DNA of 64,000 nucleotides, taken from the NCBI GenBank assembly GCA_027943335.1, contig BSBK01008429.1, positions 248,001 through 312,000 on the forward strand. Reading direction: 5' to 3'. Position numbers and translations under genes: made by a program. How positions within the stretch are numbered: position 1 is the stretch's first letter; each line of letters begins with the position of its first letter. The stretch comes from Chamaecyparis obtusa. Taxonomy: Eukaryota; Streptophyta; Pinopsida; Cupressales; Cupressaceae. This document shows, one piece after another, positions 1 to 13,055 of the stretch. A model generated the notes under the pieces. The model saw nothing but the letters and a program-made list of their open reading frames with translations, made no database searches and was not told the origin of the DNA.

Positions 1-794
1 TTGAGGATTCTTCATACTTAATGCAAGCACATGATTCTCATCTCTCCCTTGTGTCAACGTAGATGAATTTTGAACTTTCCAGTTCATTGCATGACAATTT
101 GTGTATAGGTTTTCAATCTTGAGTTCTAGTCCAGGATTAGATTAAATGATGCTCCAGATGGGACCTAAATTTATCTCTTGTCTATGTAGGGATATTCTGT
201 AAGCAGTAGAGGAGATTGTAAATGTGTTTATGGCTTTGAATCTCAGGTATATTTCTGGTGTGTGTGTGTGTGTAGTCTGTCTAAGAAACCTTGCCCAATG
301 GATGAGGCACTGGCCTAGATAAGTATTTCTTTGCTGACATGTCCCGATTGGTTGTTATGATTCAAAAACATAAATTAAGAACCATCCTTTAAGTTTTCAG
401 CATTTGGTTGTCTGTGGTTCTACCCCATAGCAATGGAGAGTCAATGAGTGTGTGGTTAACATTCAGTACTTTCTTGCTATCCACTTATCTGTTATTCACA
501 CCTAGTTCTTGGTGTATAAAGTCTATTTTATACTAGGTTAGGTGCACCCGCCTTGGTCTTGCAGAGCCAGAAGTAGAAGAGGGCAGTCTTGTCCCTAGAG
601 TTGGTCCAATTACCCTAAGACCTTTGTCCATTTTGGAGCTAACCATTCCTAAAATCCTCTGAGGGTATACTGGCAGCCTGTTAGAGCATAAGCGTCATTT
701 TGGACACCAACATGTTGCATTTGGAAAACACATACAATGAGATAGTGCTATTACGTTTGCAATGATCCTAAAACGTTAACATGGTATCAGAGCC
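1..794 (+). mobile_element. LTR remnant followed by a tRNA-iMet primer site
   Basis: A copia-like primer site, TGGTATCAGAGCC, lies at 782-794 directly after a stretch ending in AACA at 781, as the end of a 5' LTR should. The upstream start of this LTR is not resolved and may lie outside the window. A phrase about a 'gatgaggcactggcc' block near 300 loosely resembles the end of the 3.4-kb LTRs found at 28690 and 42435. A short (GT)n run sits at 260-273. No gag or pol follows, so the element is a decayed or truncated copy. The primer site is clear; the LTR extent is inferred. Confidence 0.5.
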
Positions 795-1390
795 AAGTTG
801 CAAATGTAAGAGAGTAGTTTATTGATGGTGAATGTGTGATTGTCTCAAAAAATACAGTCTCGGTACGAGGACCATATCTCAGAAATGCACCGTTGGATTT
901 GACTAAATTTTGGATATGTTTGTTACAACCAAAATTAGAAGAATCTCACCGAAGAGATTGGAAAGAAAGTGTCTGTTTCAAAAGTTCTGACTGAATGTGT
1001 ACGGTTCTATGCAAAAATAAAAAATAAAAAATTGTAAAAGAGCGAGGTTCCTTCTTTAAAGGCCTAACTGCTTCAAGGGAGATATAATAAGATTGAAGGT
1101 TGTGATAGTGTATATAACCTTTGGATATTAAAGATATGTCATGTGAAGAGTTATGGTAATGTTTGAGAATGATGACATCATTCTGTGAATTAGCATGATA
1201 TTTTCTATATGGAATGAAATAGTTGAAATTTATAAAAGATAAGTATTTCATGTTTTATTAATGCACATAATTTTTGAGTTTGTAATTAATGCTATACTAT
1301 TGGCTAGTAAAATATTGTATGCTTCTATCATTGATATTTTCGATCGAGATAGTTTAGTGAGCTATTTGTAATTAAATACGTTGTTGATAT

Positions 1391-2400
1391 TTTGTACAGG
1401 TTAGTAGAAATTAATACCTACCAACAGCAAAGAGGGTTCGGACATTCAACAAACTAAGTACTCTTGAGTCACTTATGTCTGATTTATCTGCATCAGAAGA
1501 GTACTGGAAGTCTCAAGAGTCAAGATAAAACGAACTGGTTGAAACCTTTACTTGTCTTATGAAGGAAAAAATATAAGAACTATCTGATCTGCAAACCACT
1601 ACAAAGGGCCGAGAAGCTGCTATAAAGAAAGCAATTGAGATGTAGGCTACTGCCCAGACTGACGTTTGTGAATTGAAAGATAAGCTTAATCATGCTGAAG
1701 AACAGAGAGTTGATGCTGAGAATATGTATATAGATATATTCCAGTTATACAAGCAAGTTGTTCTATTCTCAGATAGAAGATCATCTGCAGAACATACTCC
1801 AATGCAGTTTGTCAAGGCTGCATCCTTGTTGAAAGGTGAAGAAGAAACAATAAAGCTTGTTAACAGTCTAAAAGAATTTATGGAGCAACTAAAGGAACAT
1901 AGGGAAAATATTAAGAAGATAAAGGTAAATTAAATTTGGTAGATTCTTCAATTGAGCAGGTACAATCAAAAGTAAATACAGTCTCCTGCTTTGAGGGAGA
2001 CGGAGCTCGTCTTTCCCAAGACTCTCAATGGAAAGTAAATACTAATTGAGTCTCAGGAAGAGGCATGACTGTAACTAGATATTTTAATCTTAGAACTTCA
2101 ATCTTCAGAATTTGAAGTTCAAAGCAAATAGGAAGAGTTGAAACAGAAGGGAGGAGCTTCAAGATCTACGTAGGAAAGGATATATGAATTGCAAAGTATG
2201 CACAAAATAAATCATGAGCTGGAACCTGAGCATTACTTCATCACACAGCAAGTTCTTGCCAAGCTTCTGGATGTTCATGGATGTGTGAGAGAAGCAGATG
2301 CTTCATTACATTCCTTCAAGTTGCATGAACTGATGAGAAGTAATCTCATATGGATTTTTGAGTTTGGAGGACTTCGGATTGCGTGTGCAACTACTGTGTA
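1391..2400 (+). pseudogene. Broken coiled-coil protein gene fragment, possibly kinesin-12-like
   Basis: One frame from about 1400 to 1933 reads as a charged, heptad-rich protein with segments such as EEYWKSQES, KDKLNHAEEQRVDAENMY and SLLKGEEETIKLVNSL. It is broken by in-frame TAA near 1526, TAA near 1573 and TAG near 1642, each one transition from CAA or CAG. A second piece at 2189-2401 (QSMHKINHELEPEHYF, LHSFKLHELMRSNL) may be a later exon. The sequence suggests a long coiled-coil tail of a cytoskeletal protein. The kinesin-12 idea is from general resemblance only and is weak. A polypyrimidine tract and AG at about 1398 could be an old splice acceptor. No promoter or upstream motor domain is visible. 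Confidence 0.4.
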
Positions 2401-2440
2401 AATCTGAACTTATATTTGTTCATGTGCATTTCTGGCTTTT

Positions 2441-2552
2441 ATTGTGTAAGTTTTTAAGCATCGACGTTTAAGCATAGTTTTTTCTATAGAGACCTATATG
2501 TGTCTATAAAAAAAACTATACTTAAACGTCAATGCTTAAAAACTTACACAAT
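2441..2552. repeat. Near-perfect 112-bp inverted repeat (hairpin MITE or small-RNA precursor)
   Basis: Arms of about 50 bases (2441-2491 and 2502-2552) pair almost throughout around a loop of about 10 bases; the outer ends are ATTGTGTAAG and CTTACACAAT. I count two or three differences between the arms. Two are C opposite A on the plus strand, which become G:U wobbles in a minus-strand transcript. No coding capacity. It could be a tiny fold-back MITE or an inverted-repeat locus that makes hairpin RNA. Confidence 0.75.
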
Positions 2553-3270
2553 CAAATTCAAAAACACACATAAACATTTGATATGGATTGTATAAATCTG
2601 ATACTATTGAACTTCTATTTTCACAAATTTTGCATTTGAAAATGTGAAATATAAGTCACTACAACCATGTAAGAGGCATTGTTTCTTACTGCCTTTATGT
2701 ACATATAGGGTTATCCAGAGCATAGTTTGAGCAAAAAAATAATAATAAAATACAGCTAAATGTATGTTTTAAATTTCAAAACAATCTTATTTACAGGAAA
2801 ACAAGCACATTATTTATTTACAAGATTTATACATTAGCAGTTGCTAATAGAGCAAGAAGATGTTCGTCATTCACAAAACGCGTGACAAAAACTATACGCT
2901 GCAGGGACTGCAACTAACTACACTAGAAACCATCCACGTTGAAGCAAAGCAAAAGCAAAAGCAAAACGTCCTCCGTAATAGAGAGAAGACCGAACGTAAA
3001 GATAAAAGCAAAAACAACGTCTTCCGTAGGCCTCCAATATTAGAAGAGTAACATAACCCTCTCTTTTATAATAGAGGCCAAGAAGGTAACAAGAATTCTA
3101 ATTTGACGCATTCCGGTTTCTAAAAAATCCCTCGCACTGCTTATGATGGTCTCAGTACCTCTTCTGCGAAGTAACAAAATGTTGTAGTCAGAAAGCATAA
3201 TATCTTAAAAATTAAAGTAGGAATTCATAAGATTAATGAAAGAGAAGATTTTTTTGTGTACATTAAAGAA
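2553..3270. other. Non-coding stretch
   Basis: AT-rich sequence with a short purine-rich part near 2940-3020 where a block like AACGTCCTCCGTA recurs as AACGTCTTCCGTA. A 63-codon open frame at 2860-3051 has no protein-like features beyond Lys/Gln runs and is probably chance. I see no gene here. Confidence 0.4.
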
Positions 3271-4162
3271 TTATATCTTTGAAACTAAGTAGTAATGTTT
3301 AAGTTTAATGGAAGAAAACAATTTGGTTATGTAGATAAACCTGGGGATTTTGTGTTGTTCATCACAGGAAATTTTGTTGTTGATGTTGCATTGCAACTTA
3401 CCCCCAGGAGCTTTATCTCCATGAATTGGATCAGAAGTATAATTTCTGCATTGTGACAAAACATCGTCGTCAGAAGAAATAATATCTCTAGACCAAGTAG
3501 TAATGTTTAAGATTAATGGAGGAAAACAGCTGGTTATGTAACTAAACCTGGGTATTTTGTGTCGTCCTCCTATTTCTTCATCGCTGCAAATGCTTTTGTT
3601 GATGTTCCCTGGGAACATGGTGATGTCATATGAAATAAGAGTAGGAGCTTTACTTCGTTCACTATTACCGGAATTTATTGGGACATCTCCTCGATTGTTA
3701 CATGAAATAGTGTTCTGCATACAGAAGGGACAGTAATCACCGGTCTTGAACAATATAGTTGACTGAAGACATCCAGCTGAAAAAATAAATGATGAAAAAT
3801 CTACATACCTCTACACTTTTATATCGACATCGGTCTCTTTTTTCGTTGGTGCTGCTTGGGAATCTCATGATATCGAGCGGTGTGGGAGGAGGAATACGAA
3901 AATCTAATGGTGACTTGCCCCCACGAACTTTATGCCCTTCACTGTTAGCAGATGTCGTTGGCATATCTCCTCGACTTTTAGTCGAATTAGTTTTCTGCAA
4001 ACAAAAGGAGAATGAATCGCTGGTCTTGAGCAGCACACTTGACTGAAGATATACAAGTATGAAATAGATAGTAATAAGAAACGAGGCACACACCTTCGCT
4101 GTGTGAAATTGACGCCAAAACCCTAGTCGGGCATCAAAAACAGGAGCAGAAAGACGACCCAT
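3271..4162 (-). CDS. Uncharacterised reading frames made of duplicated modules
   Basis: Reading the minus strand from the ATG at 4162 gives MGRLSAPVFDARLGFWRQF, then a stretch with QKTNSTKSRGDMPTTSANSE; a second frame from 3753 holds the parallel QNTISCNNRGDVPINSGNSE, so the two are diverged copies. Each copy starts right after CTTCAG|TCAA (first bases 4042 and 3762). A second duplicated block, HKIPRF.YIT, occurs twice in the downstream frame. Splice-like sites fit some joints: a GTTTAG...GCAG intron at 3446-3547 (102 bp) is credible, whereas those at 4043-4093 (51 bp) and 3763-3808 (46 bp) are shorter than usual for plants. No domain recognised. It could be a small lineage-specific gene, a broken one, or a captured fragment in a repeat. 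Confidence 0.35.
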
Positions 4163-4261
4163 AGATCTCTTGCCCTGCTCCTCTCACCTTCGCTCTCTTT
4201 TCAATGGTCTCTTTTCAAACAATTGCATTTCTTTGCAACAGACAATGCGGAGGATTATATT

Positions 4262-4642
4262 GACAGTAGACCCTGGCAGGCGTTTCATCGTCTGTGAAAC
4301 TTAATTTTTCTCTCATTTATTTGACGTGACCCACATTAATATCCCACTCTAACACACCAATATTTTCTTAACGCTAGCATTTGCCATTTACTATTCCACT
4401 CATCAGTTCCCCTAAATAGTTATCGTTACTGTCAGTAGGGGAAGCCAACAGCTCCTCTAGCATGTTTATGAATGATTTCTTTTTGTTGTTTTTAAGGTGG
4501 TCAAGGACCTATTCTTAATAGCCACAAACATTTAATTAATAGCATGTTTATGAATGATTTCTCTCATTTATTCGACGTGACCCACATTTAATTAATATCC
4601 CACTCTAACACACCATTTTGCTTTGGCAGGCGTTTCATGGTC
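4262..4642. repeat. Nested short direct duplications upstream of the modular frame
   Basis: Two diverged copies of a block beginning CTCATTTATT.GACGTGACCC lie at about 4313-4364 and 4562-4617. GGCAGGCGTTTCAT occurs at about 4275 and 4625, and GCATGTTTATGAATGATTTC at about 4460 and 4543. The segment just downstream (about 4698-4735) also carries a relic of the 3630-3671 module (TAGGAGCTTTA.TTCGTTCACT). The region therefore grew by repeated local duplication. The open frame at 4623-4913 lies in this material and I do not support it as a gene. Confidence 0.6.
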
Positions 4643-5039
4643 CATTAATCGACTTGAAGCAGGTGGACATGTTGGAGAGGCTGTGCAGTCATCACTTCCT
4701 CAAATAGGAGCTTTATTTCGTTCACTGTTGGCATGGCAGACGGTGGCAGAGCCTGTTACAACTGCCAATCTTACGAGGCAATCTTGGCGGGCTCATATTG
4801 GCATTGCAGACTGTGGCAGAGCACGACTCCAGAGGTTATTGAAGGCAAAACGGAAATTTAGGCATTGCAGGCTCCAGTGCAAGAGAATGCAGAGAGATAT
4901 GAAGAAAGGGTAACAAATAATGAATGAAACAAATATATACCCATATATACCATTTTATAACTTATTATTCTGTTTATTAATATATTAAATCTTTTTAATA
5001 TATTTCTGAAAAAATAATAAAAAGTTATGGTGGGAGACA

Positions 5040-8000
5040 TAATTATACAATGTCACTACTGTTTTTATCTGCGTGATACAAACACTACCACCATTTTCAT
5101 CTATGTAAATATGACACACCATTTTCATCGGTGTAATAAAAACAAAAAATGATAAGATTGTTTTCTTCTACATGACAACTTTCCTTTTGTTTTAGATTTG
5201 TGTTTTTGTTTTAGATTTGTGTTTTTATGTTTTCTCAAGAATAATAATTTTATATATACATCAAATAACATACAAAATAAAATTCTAGATAAACATATAC
5301 ATTAAAAAATATATATATAGATAATATTGAAATCCTTTTCAAAGTAGGGATTGATGAAAGTGTCTTTTAAAAAAAAAGACTTACTCATATTAATTTTCAC
5401 AACGATGAAAGGTAGCAAGGCTATTCCAAAACACAATGTCCTTTCAGAACCAAATATGCTAATCGCTATCTAATCACCCTTCTTTATTCCACATACACAA
5501 TTGATAGAAAATAAAGTATATTAAATTTATGAAAATAAATTGCATTAAATAGAAATATAGTTAAAAAGTTATCATTCCTTCATAATAATCTAATATTTTA
5601 TAAATATCTTAACTCTTATATTTTTAAAAACTTTTATAAATATCTTAACTCTTAAATTTGTTAAAACATTTATTCATATTAGACTTTTTTCCTAAATTTC
5701 AATTTTCATCAAATTTACGAAAAATAACTTTAGAACTTTAGATAACGATAGAGTTATAAAATAAATCACAATTTGACTCAGATTCTTTCCTTAATATCAA
5801 TTTGATAGTTTTTTCCTTTTTCTCCAATTCAAGTTCTGTTGTGAGATCTCAGAGTGAATTTTATTGAAAATTACAAATAAACATGTAATTAATTCAACAA
5901 ATTCTTGGCAAATAAAATTATCATGATAATATTCTAATAAAACTATCGAATTTATAATCTCTCTCTATATTAACAAGAATTTTTAACTTCTTAGTTTCTT
6001 TATTTTTTCACTTCCTAGAATCTTTCAAATTCATAATTTAATGCAATTTAATCTCAATAATAAAATAACAATTCAACAACTAAACAAATAATTCTGTAGT
6101 TTTTTAGGCTTATGAGTTATTGAACTCTTAACTTTAAATAAGAAGTGCCACATTTTATTTTATACAACATCCTAGAGTATAACTTTAAATATTTCATAGA
6201 TTAAAAATAGTTTAGTTGGTGATATTATAAATCATAGATTAATTAAAGTTTACTTGGTGACATAATTTTTTAAAATACAAGAATTTAATAAATTTTATGG
6301 AATATAAGAATTTAATGATATTTCAGATCAAGTAGATTTCTTTAACTCATTTGTAAAAAAAATAAGAAACTATGATTAACAATATTTCTTGAATGTTTCA
6401 TACTTATAAATTCTTTTATCTATTTCATAACTTGTTGATTATTTGTCAAAGAGAGGTAGCCTAACTTGCAATCTTAGGACCAAATCTACATTTTATATTA
6501 TTGCTTCTAAACTTATTTATGTATTTTGGACATGGATGTAGCCTTCATCTGTCTTTATAGCAGCAATAGTTAAAATATATGAGATATTTGTGTTGATAAA
6601 CTTATGGCTTATATTATGAGAACTACAAATATCTTGACCTCGAAAATATTATTCTCTTTCCTATTTTTATATGATAGTTGCCTCTTAGCTAATTGCATTT
6701 ATTTTTCTTTTATTGAACACTTTTCATCTCAACAATTTTATTTTGAAATATATTAAACGTTATATGTTCCAAGTGTATTTTGTTTGAACACTAATCGTTC
6801 TCTTAAAGGACTTCTTAGAAGCCTTTCTCCTTAAGTTTCCTTTGAATTAACTTTTCTCTTAGATTTGACTAATCTTATATCTAGGATATTGGGCAATGAA
6901 ACCTAGGAAAATCAGCTGATTATACATGTAAAAGGTGTTTGTCTGCAAGTCGGGGTGTTAGCATTTTTAATGTGTGTATTCTCAATTAATTTTTCTCTTC
7001 TAGAGCTTTGAAATCAAGCCTATGCATCATTTTAACTCAAACTGGTGTTTCCTTTACTCGAACAATCTTCCCCATCTTTGGATCTAGCAATAGCATCTTT
7101 TCGACTTTTCCATGTGTTAAGGGGAACAACTTATATTTTCATACTTGTCATAAGGAACACATCTTGTGAATTTCAATGATTATCAATATTAAATCTCACT
7201 ATCTTGGTAGTATATTTTGAGTGGGGAGCGAATTGTTTGATATCAATGCAAGTTTGTAGTTTATGTGTAGAATACTTGGAACTTGTGAGATTGATGTAGA
7301 TGCGCATTGATATACTTGTTAATGAGGTGGATGGTATTTCCTAAATTTTATTTTATCATGTCTTAATGGATAAAGACATATTTGCAATGCTCATTACATG
7401 ACTAGAGAATTCTTAACTCCATATGGAAAAATATGATGGTACTCTGATATGCTTGAATTGTGGTGTCTTTTGTTTTAGTTATCACCACCATGTTATCCAT
7501 GTGTTTGTTATGGAAGTAGATTCTTTGAAATAATAGAAAATAGTAAAGAATGAAATATTTTTCATGAGTGTCAACAACATAATATGTTACATAATTCCAT
7601 TAATTTGTTAGACTACTTCTACTTGGGTTGGGTTTCTTTCAGGTTAGGAAATATTTTGGGGAAGCTTAGCGGCTTCGTGGTATGGTGGAAATTTACTCCT
7701 ATAATATTTTCTCCCCATGATGTTTTGTGTGGTATAGGTGGTTGGAGCTCTTGTTAGGAAGGTCTTCATGTTAGAATATTAGATTTTTCTTTATCGATCG
7801 GGTGGTATATTGTAATGATATTATGGGTGGTCCCACAATAGTGAGTCCCACTTATTTGGCCAACTTTGACACAGAGATCAACATTCTGAGAAAAAACTTC
7901 ACTTTCGAACACATATTGCCGCAAAACTATTAGGAATTTGAAGATTATGTAAACTCAAGAGTCTTTTAGAATTTTCTTTCTAGTTTTTAAATATATTTAA

Positions 8001-8590
8001 AAAAATATATCATTTAAATTCATTTTTCCTTCTCCTTCGAAAAGTGGTTTGCATGAAAAAACTATATTTTTAAGGAGTTATTGTCACTTGGATCAGCATA
8101 ACTTTTTTTTTAAAATACGATAAAGATGTAATTCTTTTGAGATTATATTTATAACTTCAATATCTAAAGGATGCAATTAGTTTTATTCATTTTGGGTCAA
8201 TATTTCAAAGTTTATTAAATTCTAAAGTGACAGTAACTATAATTTAGACATAAGTTCACTCGGATCGCTCTAACTTGATCTTTGTATATCGAAATTCATT
8301 TTTTCTTTTTTCATAGAAAGGTAACACAAATATGCTTTTCCTACATATTTTTTATAATTTACTATTTTTCCTGAAGTCTTGAAGAGACAAGTTGTTGAAT
8401 GACCGGACAACCAATGTTTACTTAAAGTAATATTTAAAAGTGATAATGAACTCAATATGTATTAAAATTATATTCATTAAAAATCTTGTTCTGAATAACA
8501 TTGTTTGACATCTCATGTTTGAAAAAACTGTCTTGTTTGGTCCTTGTTATAGGCCTCGAAAGATCATTTTTTTGAAGTTGACTCATTTTC
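5040..8590. other. AT-rich stretch without recognisable genes
   Basis: About 3.5 kb of very AT-rich DNA, with stops in all frames and no open frame longer than about 60 codons in most of it. Small local duplications occur (for example TTTATAAATATCTTAACTCT twice near 5595 and 5635, and a block around ATAGATTAA near 6200-6250). I see no LTR pair, RNA gene or promoter that I can defend. Confidence 0.6.
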
Positions 8591-8592
8591 TG

Positions 8593-8760
8593 AGGGCAAA
8601 ATTTCAATTTTGGGGTCTTCATGCGAAGACCCCCTGCGCACGAAGCCCCTTGAGGACCTTTGTGTGAAAACCCTTCGCACGAAGCCCCCCAAGTTAAAAT
8701 TCTGGCAAAGAACACCCCGCCAAATTTTTTGTCTAGGCACTTCATGCGAAGTATATAATT
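8593..8760. repeat. Left terminal region with palindromic 12-mers
   Basis: Three clear palindromes (CTTCATGCGAAG at 8617-8628, CTTCGCACGAAG at 8673-8684, CTTCATGCGAAG at 8740-8751) and a partial one (GCGCACGAAG, about 8636-8645) lie within 140 bp, flanked by C- or G-runs. Sub-terminal repeated palindromes are typical binding sites for a transposon's own transposase or accessory protein. The GC content stands out sharply against the AT-rich flanks. Confidence 0.65.
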
Positions 8761-11476
8761 CGAGTGAAGTTGGAATGTGTGCTTATTTTGTTAAAATAAT
8801 TTAGAATGGTATAAAACTAAAATATTTTGTTTGTATTTTATACCGAATTGCAATTAATAAATTCACATTTTCTATTATTGAAGCCATTTTGTGGAGGAGG
8901 ATTTCTATTTATATTTTTTCAAAGACATAATTTTGGAGAGGAAAAATATTAGATTAAAGTATTTTTTGAAGAAGAGAATTTTTGTTGATGATCTTGTGGA
9001 AGACATTTTTTGGAGGTCAAAGAAATGGGGAACATGAAGGGAAGACAAAGTAAATCTTCTAGAAAAAGGTCACTTGGTACTGAGAAAAGAAATCGTGAAG
9101 TTGCATTGACATATTATCATAAAACTAAAGAAGCTGAAAGACAAACTAAAGTAGGAGGTTCAAGTCAAGTCAAAGAATTGCACATTGAAGAAGGGTCGGG
9201 ATCACTCCCTAGGGAAGCTCAAACAATTGATGTTGGAGAAGGGTCAAGATCACGTGCTCCTACTGGTATGGATGAACTTTTAAATTTAGCTCAAACTATT
9301 ACAAAGAGAAATATTAATTATAGAAACTTAGATCATTTACTTACAATGGATGTTGAGAATTTGAGATCACTTGCTAATTTTCAACCCTTAATTATTGCTA
9401 AGAAGAGATCAATAAATATGAAAGCAAGAGAAATATTGGGTAAATTTGATAATTTTGAAACACTTGAACAAGCTCAATTGCTTTCAGTTGTACTTATAAA
9501 CAAAAAGTTGGAAGGGGCATTAAAATTATTGCGTATAAACACATCATCAAAGAAGAGAAAAGTTGTTGACATGCAAACTGATATGATTGAAAATCTTAGG
9601 AAAGGTTTGAACCAACTAGGGAAGTGATCTCGAACTAAAGATAAGACCATTACAAGAAAATTTATGTTCACATCCATTATAGGTAACACTATGGGACGAA
9701 AAAGGAAGATATCTTTAGTTTCATCTCAGTTTGGATTTAATAGGAAAACAGTATCACGATATGTTAATAGGAGAATACTTCTGGATGATAGCACCTTAGA
9801 AGGCAATTGGGAAATCATGTGTAGAGCTCCTCATTCTGTTAGGATTGATGAAGAAATAAAAAATTTGGTCACATCATTTTGGAATGATAATACACGTCCT
9901 TCATCAAACACTAGAGATGTTATCAGACATAGAATTTTAGCTAATCAATATGAATATCATACGAAACATTGGTTGGACAAAACACAACATGAAATGTATG
10001 TGTCATTTTTAAGTTCTAATCCTAATATAAAGATTGGGCAAAAATTATTTGAAAGATTGAAGCCATATTATATCAGGACAAACAAAGTGTTTGAAACTTG
10101 TTGTTATCGTTATCATATCAAATTTGATCTCCACTATCAAGTTTTTTGAAAGTTTGTAGAAAAGACTTATGGCTTTGAAAATGCTCCTCCTACTATAAGA
10201 AGTGAGTTCATCTCATCCATTTTATGTGACAAAAGGGATGATGTAACTGGACAAATAAATTGCATAAAAGGAATATGTCAAACATGTTCTGATTTGTCTC
10301 CTTTTCCTTTGAAAAATGGAAATATTGATCTAATAAAGATGGTAAATTGCAAGAGTTACAAATATGTAAAGATTGAAACAAAATTTGGGAAAGAATCCAA
10401 AAGGTTAGAATATGTTGAAGAGGAGATAAATGTTGGAGTATTTATGGAAAAATTTATAAAATTGATTCAACCTTACATTCATCATGCATTTTTTGCATAT
10501 TGGCAAGCACAACAATTCCAAACACTGAGAGACAATTTCGCAATTGGAACTATTGGACCAGTTGTTGATTTTGCAGAGAATTATTCTTTTGTTCATCAAA
10601 AGGCAATTCAGTCAGAATACTATTTTTTAGAGAAAATTACTATTATGGTACATGTGTGTTATCAACACACACAATTAGACTTGGATGGTATTCAAAGCAC
10701 ATTTAAAGCATGGGTCATCAAGAAGGAATATCATTTTTATATAAGTGATGATAGAGAGCATGACATTCATTATGTAGAACACTGCTTCAAGATGTTTTCT
10801 ACAAATTTGAAAGAAAGAGGTATAAAAATTGATAAACATTATGTTTGGTCAGATGGATGTGCTACACAATTCAAATCATCGAGACCATTTTATGCACTAT
10901 GTAGATATCATCATAATGAAAATATACTACATTTCTAGAGTTTCTTTAAGAGTGGACATGGAAAAGGTGAACATGATGTTGCCGGAGCTTGCATCAAATG
11001 TGCTATACGAAAGTATCAAATAAATTATAAGGGAGTGCATATAAAAAAATGCACATGATGTGGTTGAATGGTGCGAGACACATTTCATACCAAATGAGAA
11101 TGACACATCATCAGGATTGACTCAGGAGGTGCCTCATAGAAAATTTTGGGAGATAAAAGGTATGCACACATTTTTAAATTATTTGAAAGTGTTTAAAAAT
11201 TTTATGATATTTTTTATTTAAATTATATTTATATAGAATGTATTATATATGCATTTGTTTAGGTGTGGATAAAAATATTATTCATGGTTACAATAGGATA
11301 GAAAAGACGTGATCTTTGCATTCAATTATGAGTACAAATTGTCGCTATTGGATGTTGAACACTAGGGACTATTCATGCTTTTGTTGTCATTGCATTGTTG
11401 AAAATTATGAGGAATGTATCAATAAAGACTATGGATATGTAGGCACATGAAATCTAGTGCCACTAGTTGTTACTGA

Positions 11477-12681
11477 TGTTAGAAAGTAAAGACCACCAAG
11501 ATAACTGAGAGGGGGGGGGGGGTGAATCAGTTATCTGATAATTAAACCATTTATCAACTTCAATATCAACTTCATTAGCTTTAAAACATATAATCAATGT
11601 AGTAACCAACCATAGAAATATAATCATACACAATGACACAATAACACAAGATATGTTAACTAGGGAACCTCTTGATCAAAGAGTAAACCCTGGTGGGAAT
11701 GATGCCCACAAAATGATGCACTAATATGAAAGTTCCTTGTGAAAGGATGGACCCTGTTAGGAGTCTTATGAAATACATTCAGTACATATGAATCTCTATT
11801 AGGAGATTTTGAATCCCTGTTAAAAGATTCTAACCCTGTTAGGAGTTATGGAAGACAGAAGGACCCACTGCCCAGACAGCTTCAAGCCAAGATCTCTGAA
11901 CTCACTGTCCAAAAGATCTTAGGATTATTCAACAGAATAATATGAAATATTTTACCTCCTTTACACTATGCCAAAACCACACTCTCTACTACACAAGATC
12001 ACAAATCTAGATCTTTGTACTTCGCAAGTCTTCCTTCATCACTGAATTAGCTCTTTTCTTCACTTCATGCATACATTCACATCACAACTTTCACAATTTC
12101 ATATCACAACTATTACAATCCCATCACAACAAGGAAAAAATTCCTTCCTTTATACCACACTCAAATAATTACAAATGGGTCAGCATCCAAATACAAAATA
12201 ATAATTTCAACACGCTACATCAAAATTACATAAAATTATCGGCTTCCAGATAAGATAACTTTCCAATCGTGTGACCTCAAAGTTTGCACTATGAACCACG
12301 TCACCACCAATGAGTCTCAAACTTCCCTTTAACTATGTAGAATCAGATTCCATCCCTGTTAGGAGATATCTTTCGATTACCAAAAACTACTACTCAGGAA
12401 CACTGCCAGAATACTGCTTCCACCAAAATGCTTATAACTTTCATGAATAAAAGAATTTCTTTTTTCCCTCTTAACCATAGGTTAATAACACACCAAATAA
12501 CATACCATCAACTATGCATAACTTAATTTGAAATATAACATGTGCACAAAACAAAACTGTACCTACTTCTCTACTAAACTCCAGAATAACATTGTGTTGA
12601 CATCAATGACAATCATAGCCATGAATGCAATGACCACTGCTATAGAATGACTGCCAAAGGGTTCAGCATTCATTCCTAACA
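11477..12681 (-). repeat. 3' LTR of the copia element
   Basis: Matches 17236-18445 nearly throughout, including a G homopolymer (about 12 Gs near 11511) whose length differs between the copies. It starts TGTTAGAAAG and ends CCTAACA. The minus-strand purine tract AATGGGGGAGAT abuts it on the inner side. Confidence 0.93.
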
Positions 12682-12693
12682 ATCTCCCCCATT
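12682..12693 (-). other. Polypurine tract of the copia element
   Basis: AATGGGGGAGAT on the minus strand, immediately before the 3' LTR; the expected plus-strand primer site for reverse transcription. Confidence 0.8.
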
Positions 12694-13055
12694 GGCATTG
12701 ATGGAAACATAGATGAAAAACATCCAATGTTCCAAAAATCCAATCACTATTGCTCAACTACTCTGCTACTCTTCATAAATCAAATCTTGCTTCGGTATCC
12801 TATTCAATCTCTTCAAAAAATGTAGTTCCTAAATGTTTTTCATGATTCTCTCCCCCATTGACATCAATGACAAAAATTCTATCATAATGTCAACAATAGC
12901 TCAATGTCAAAAGACACTGTTCAAAAAAAATATTCACTAGACTCCTCAGTGACTCAGCTCAAATACACATACTCCCCCATAGAGGAAGTACCAACATCCA
13001 ATCCATAAAATAGATAGGGCCATATTCCATTGGATAGATGCAACCAACTGCATCT

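Noticed and set aside
2860..3051. 63-codon Lys/Gln-rich open frame
   Set aside because: Composition reflects a purine-rich repeat; no homologous motif.
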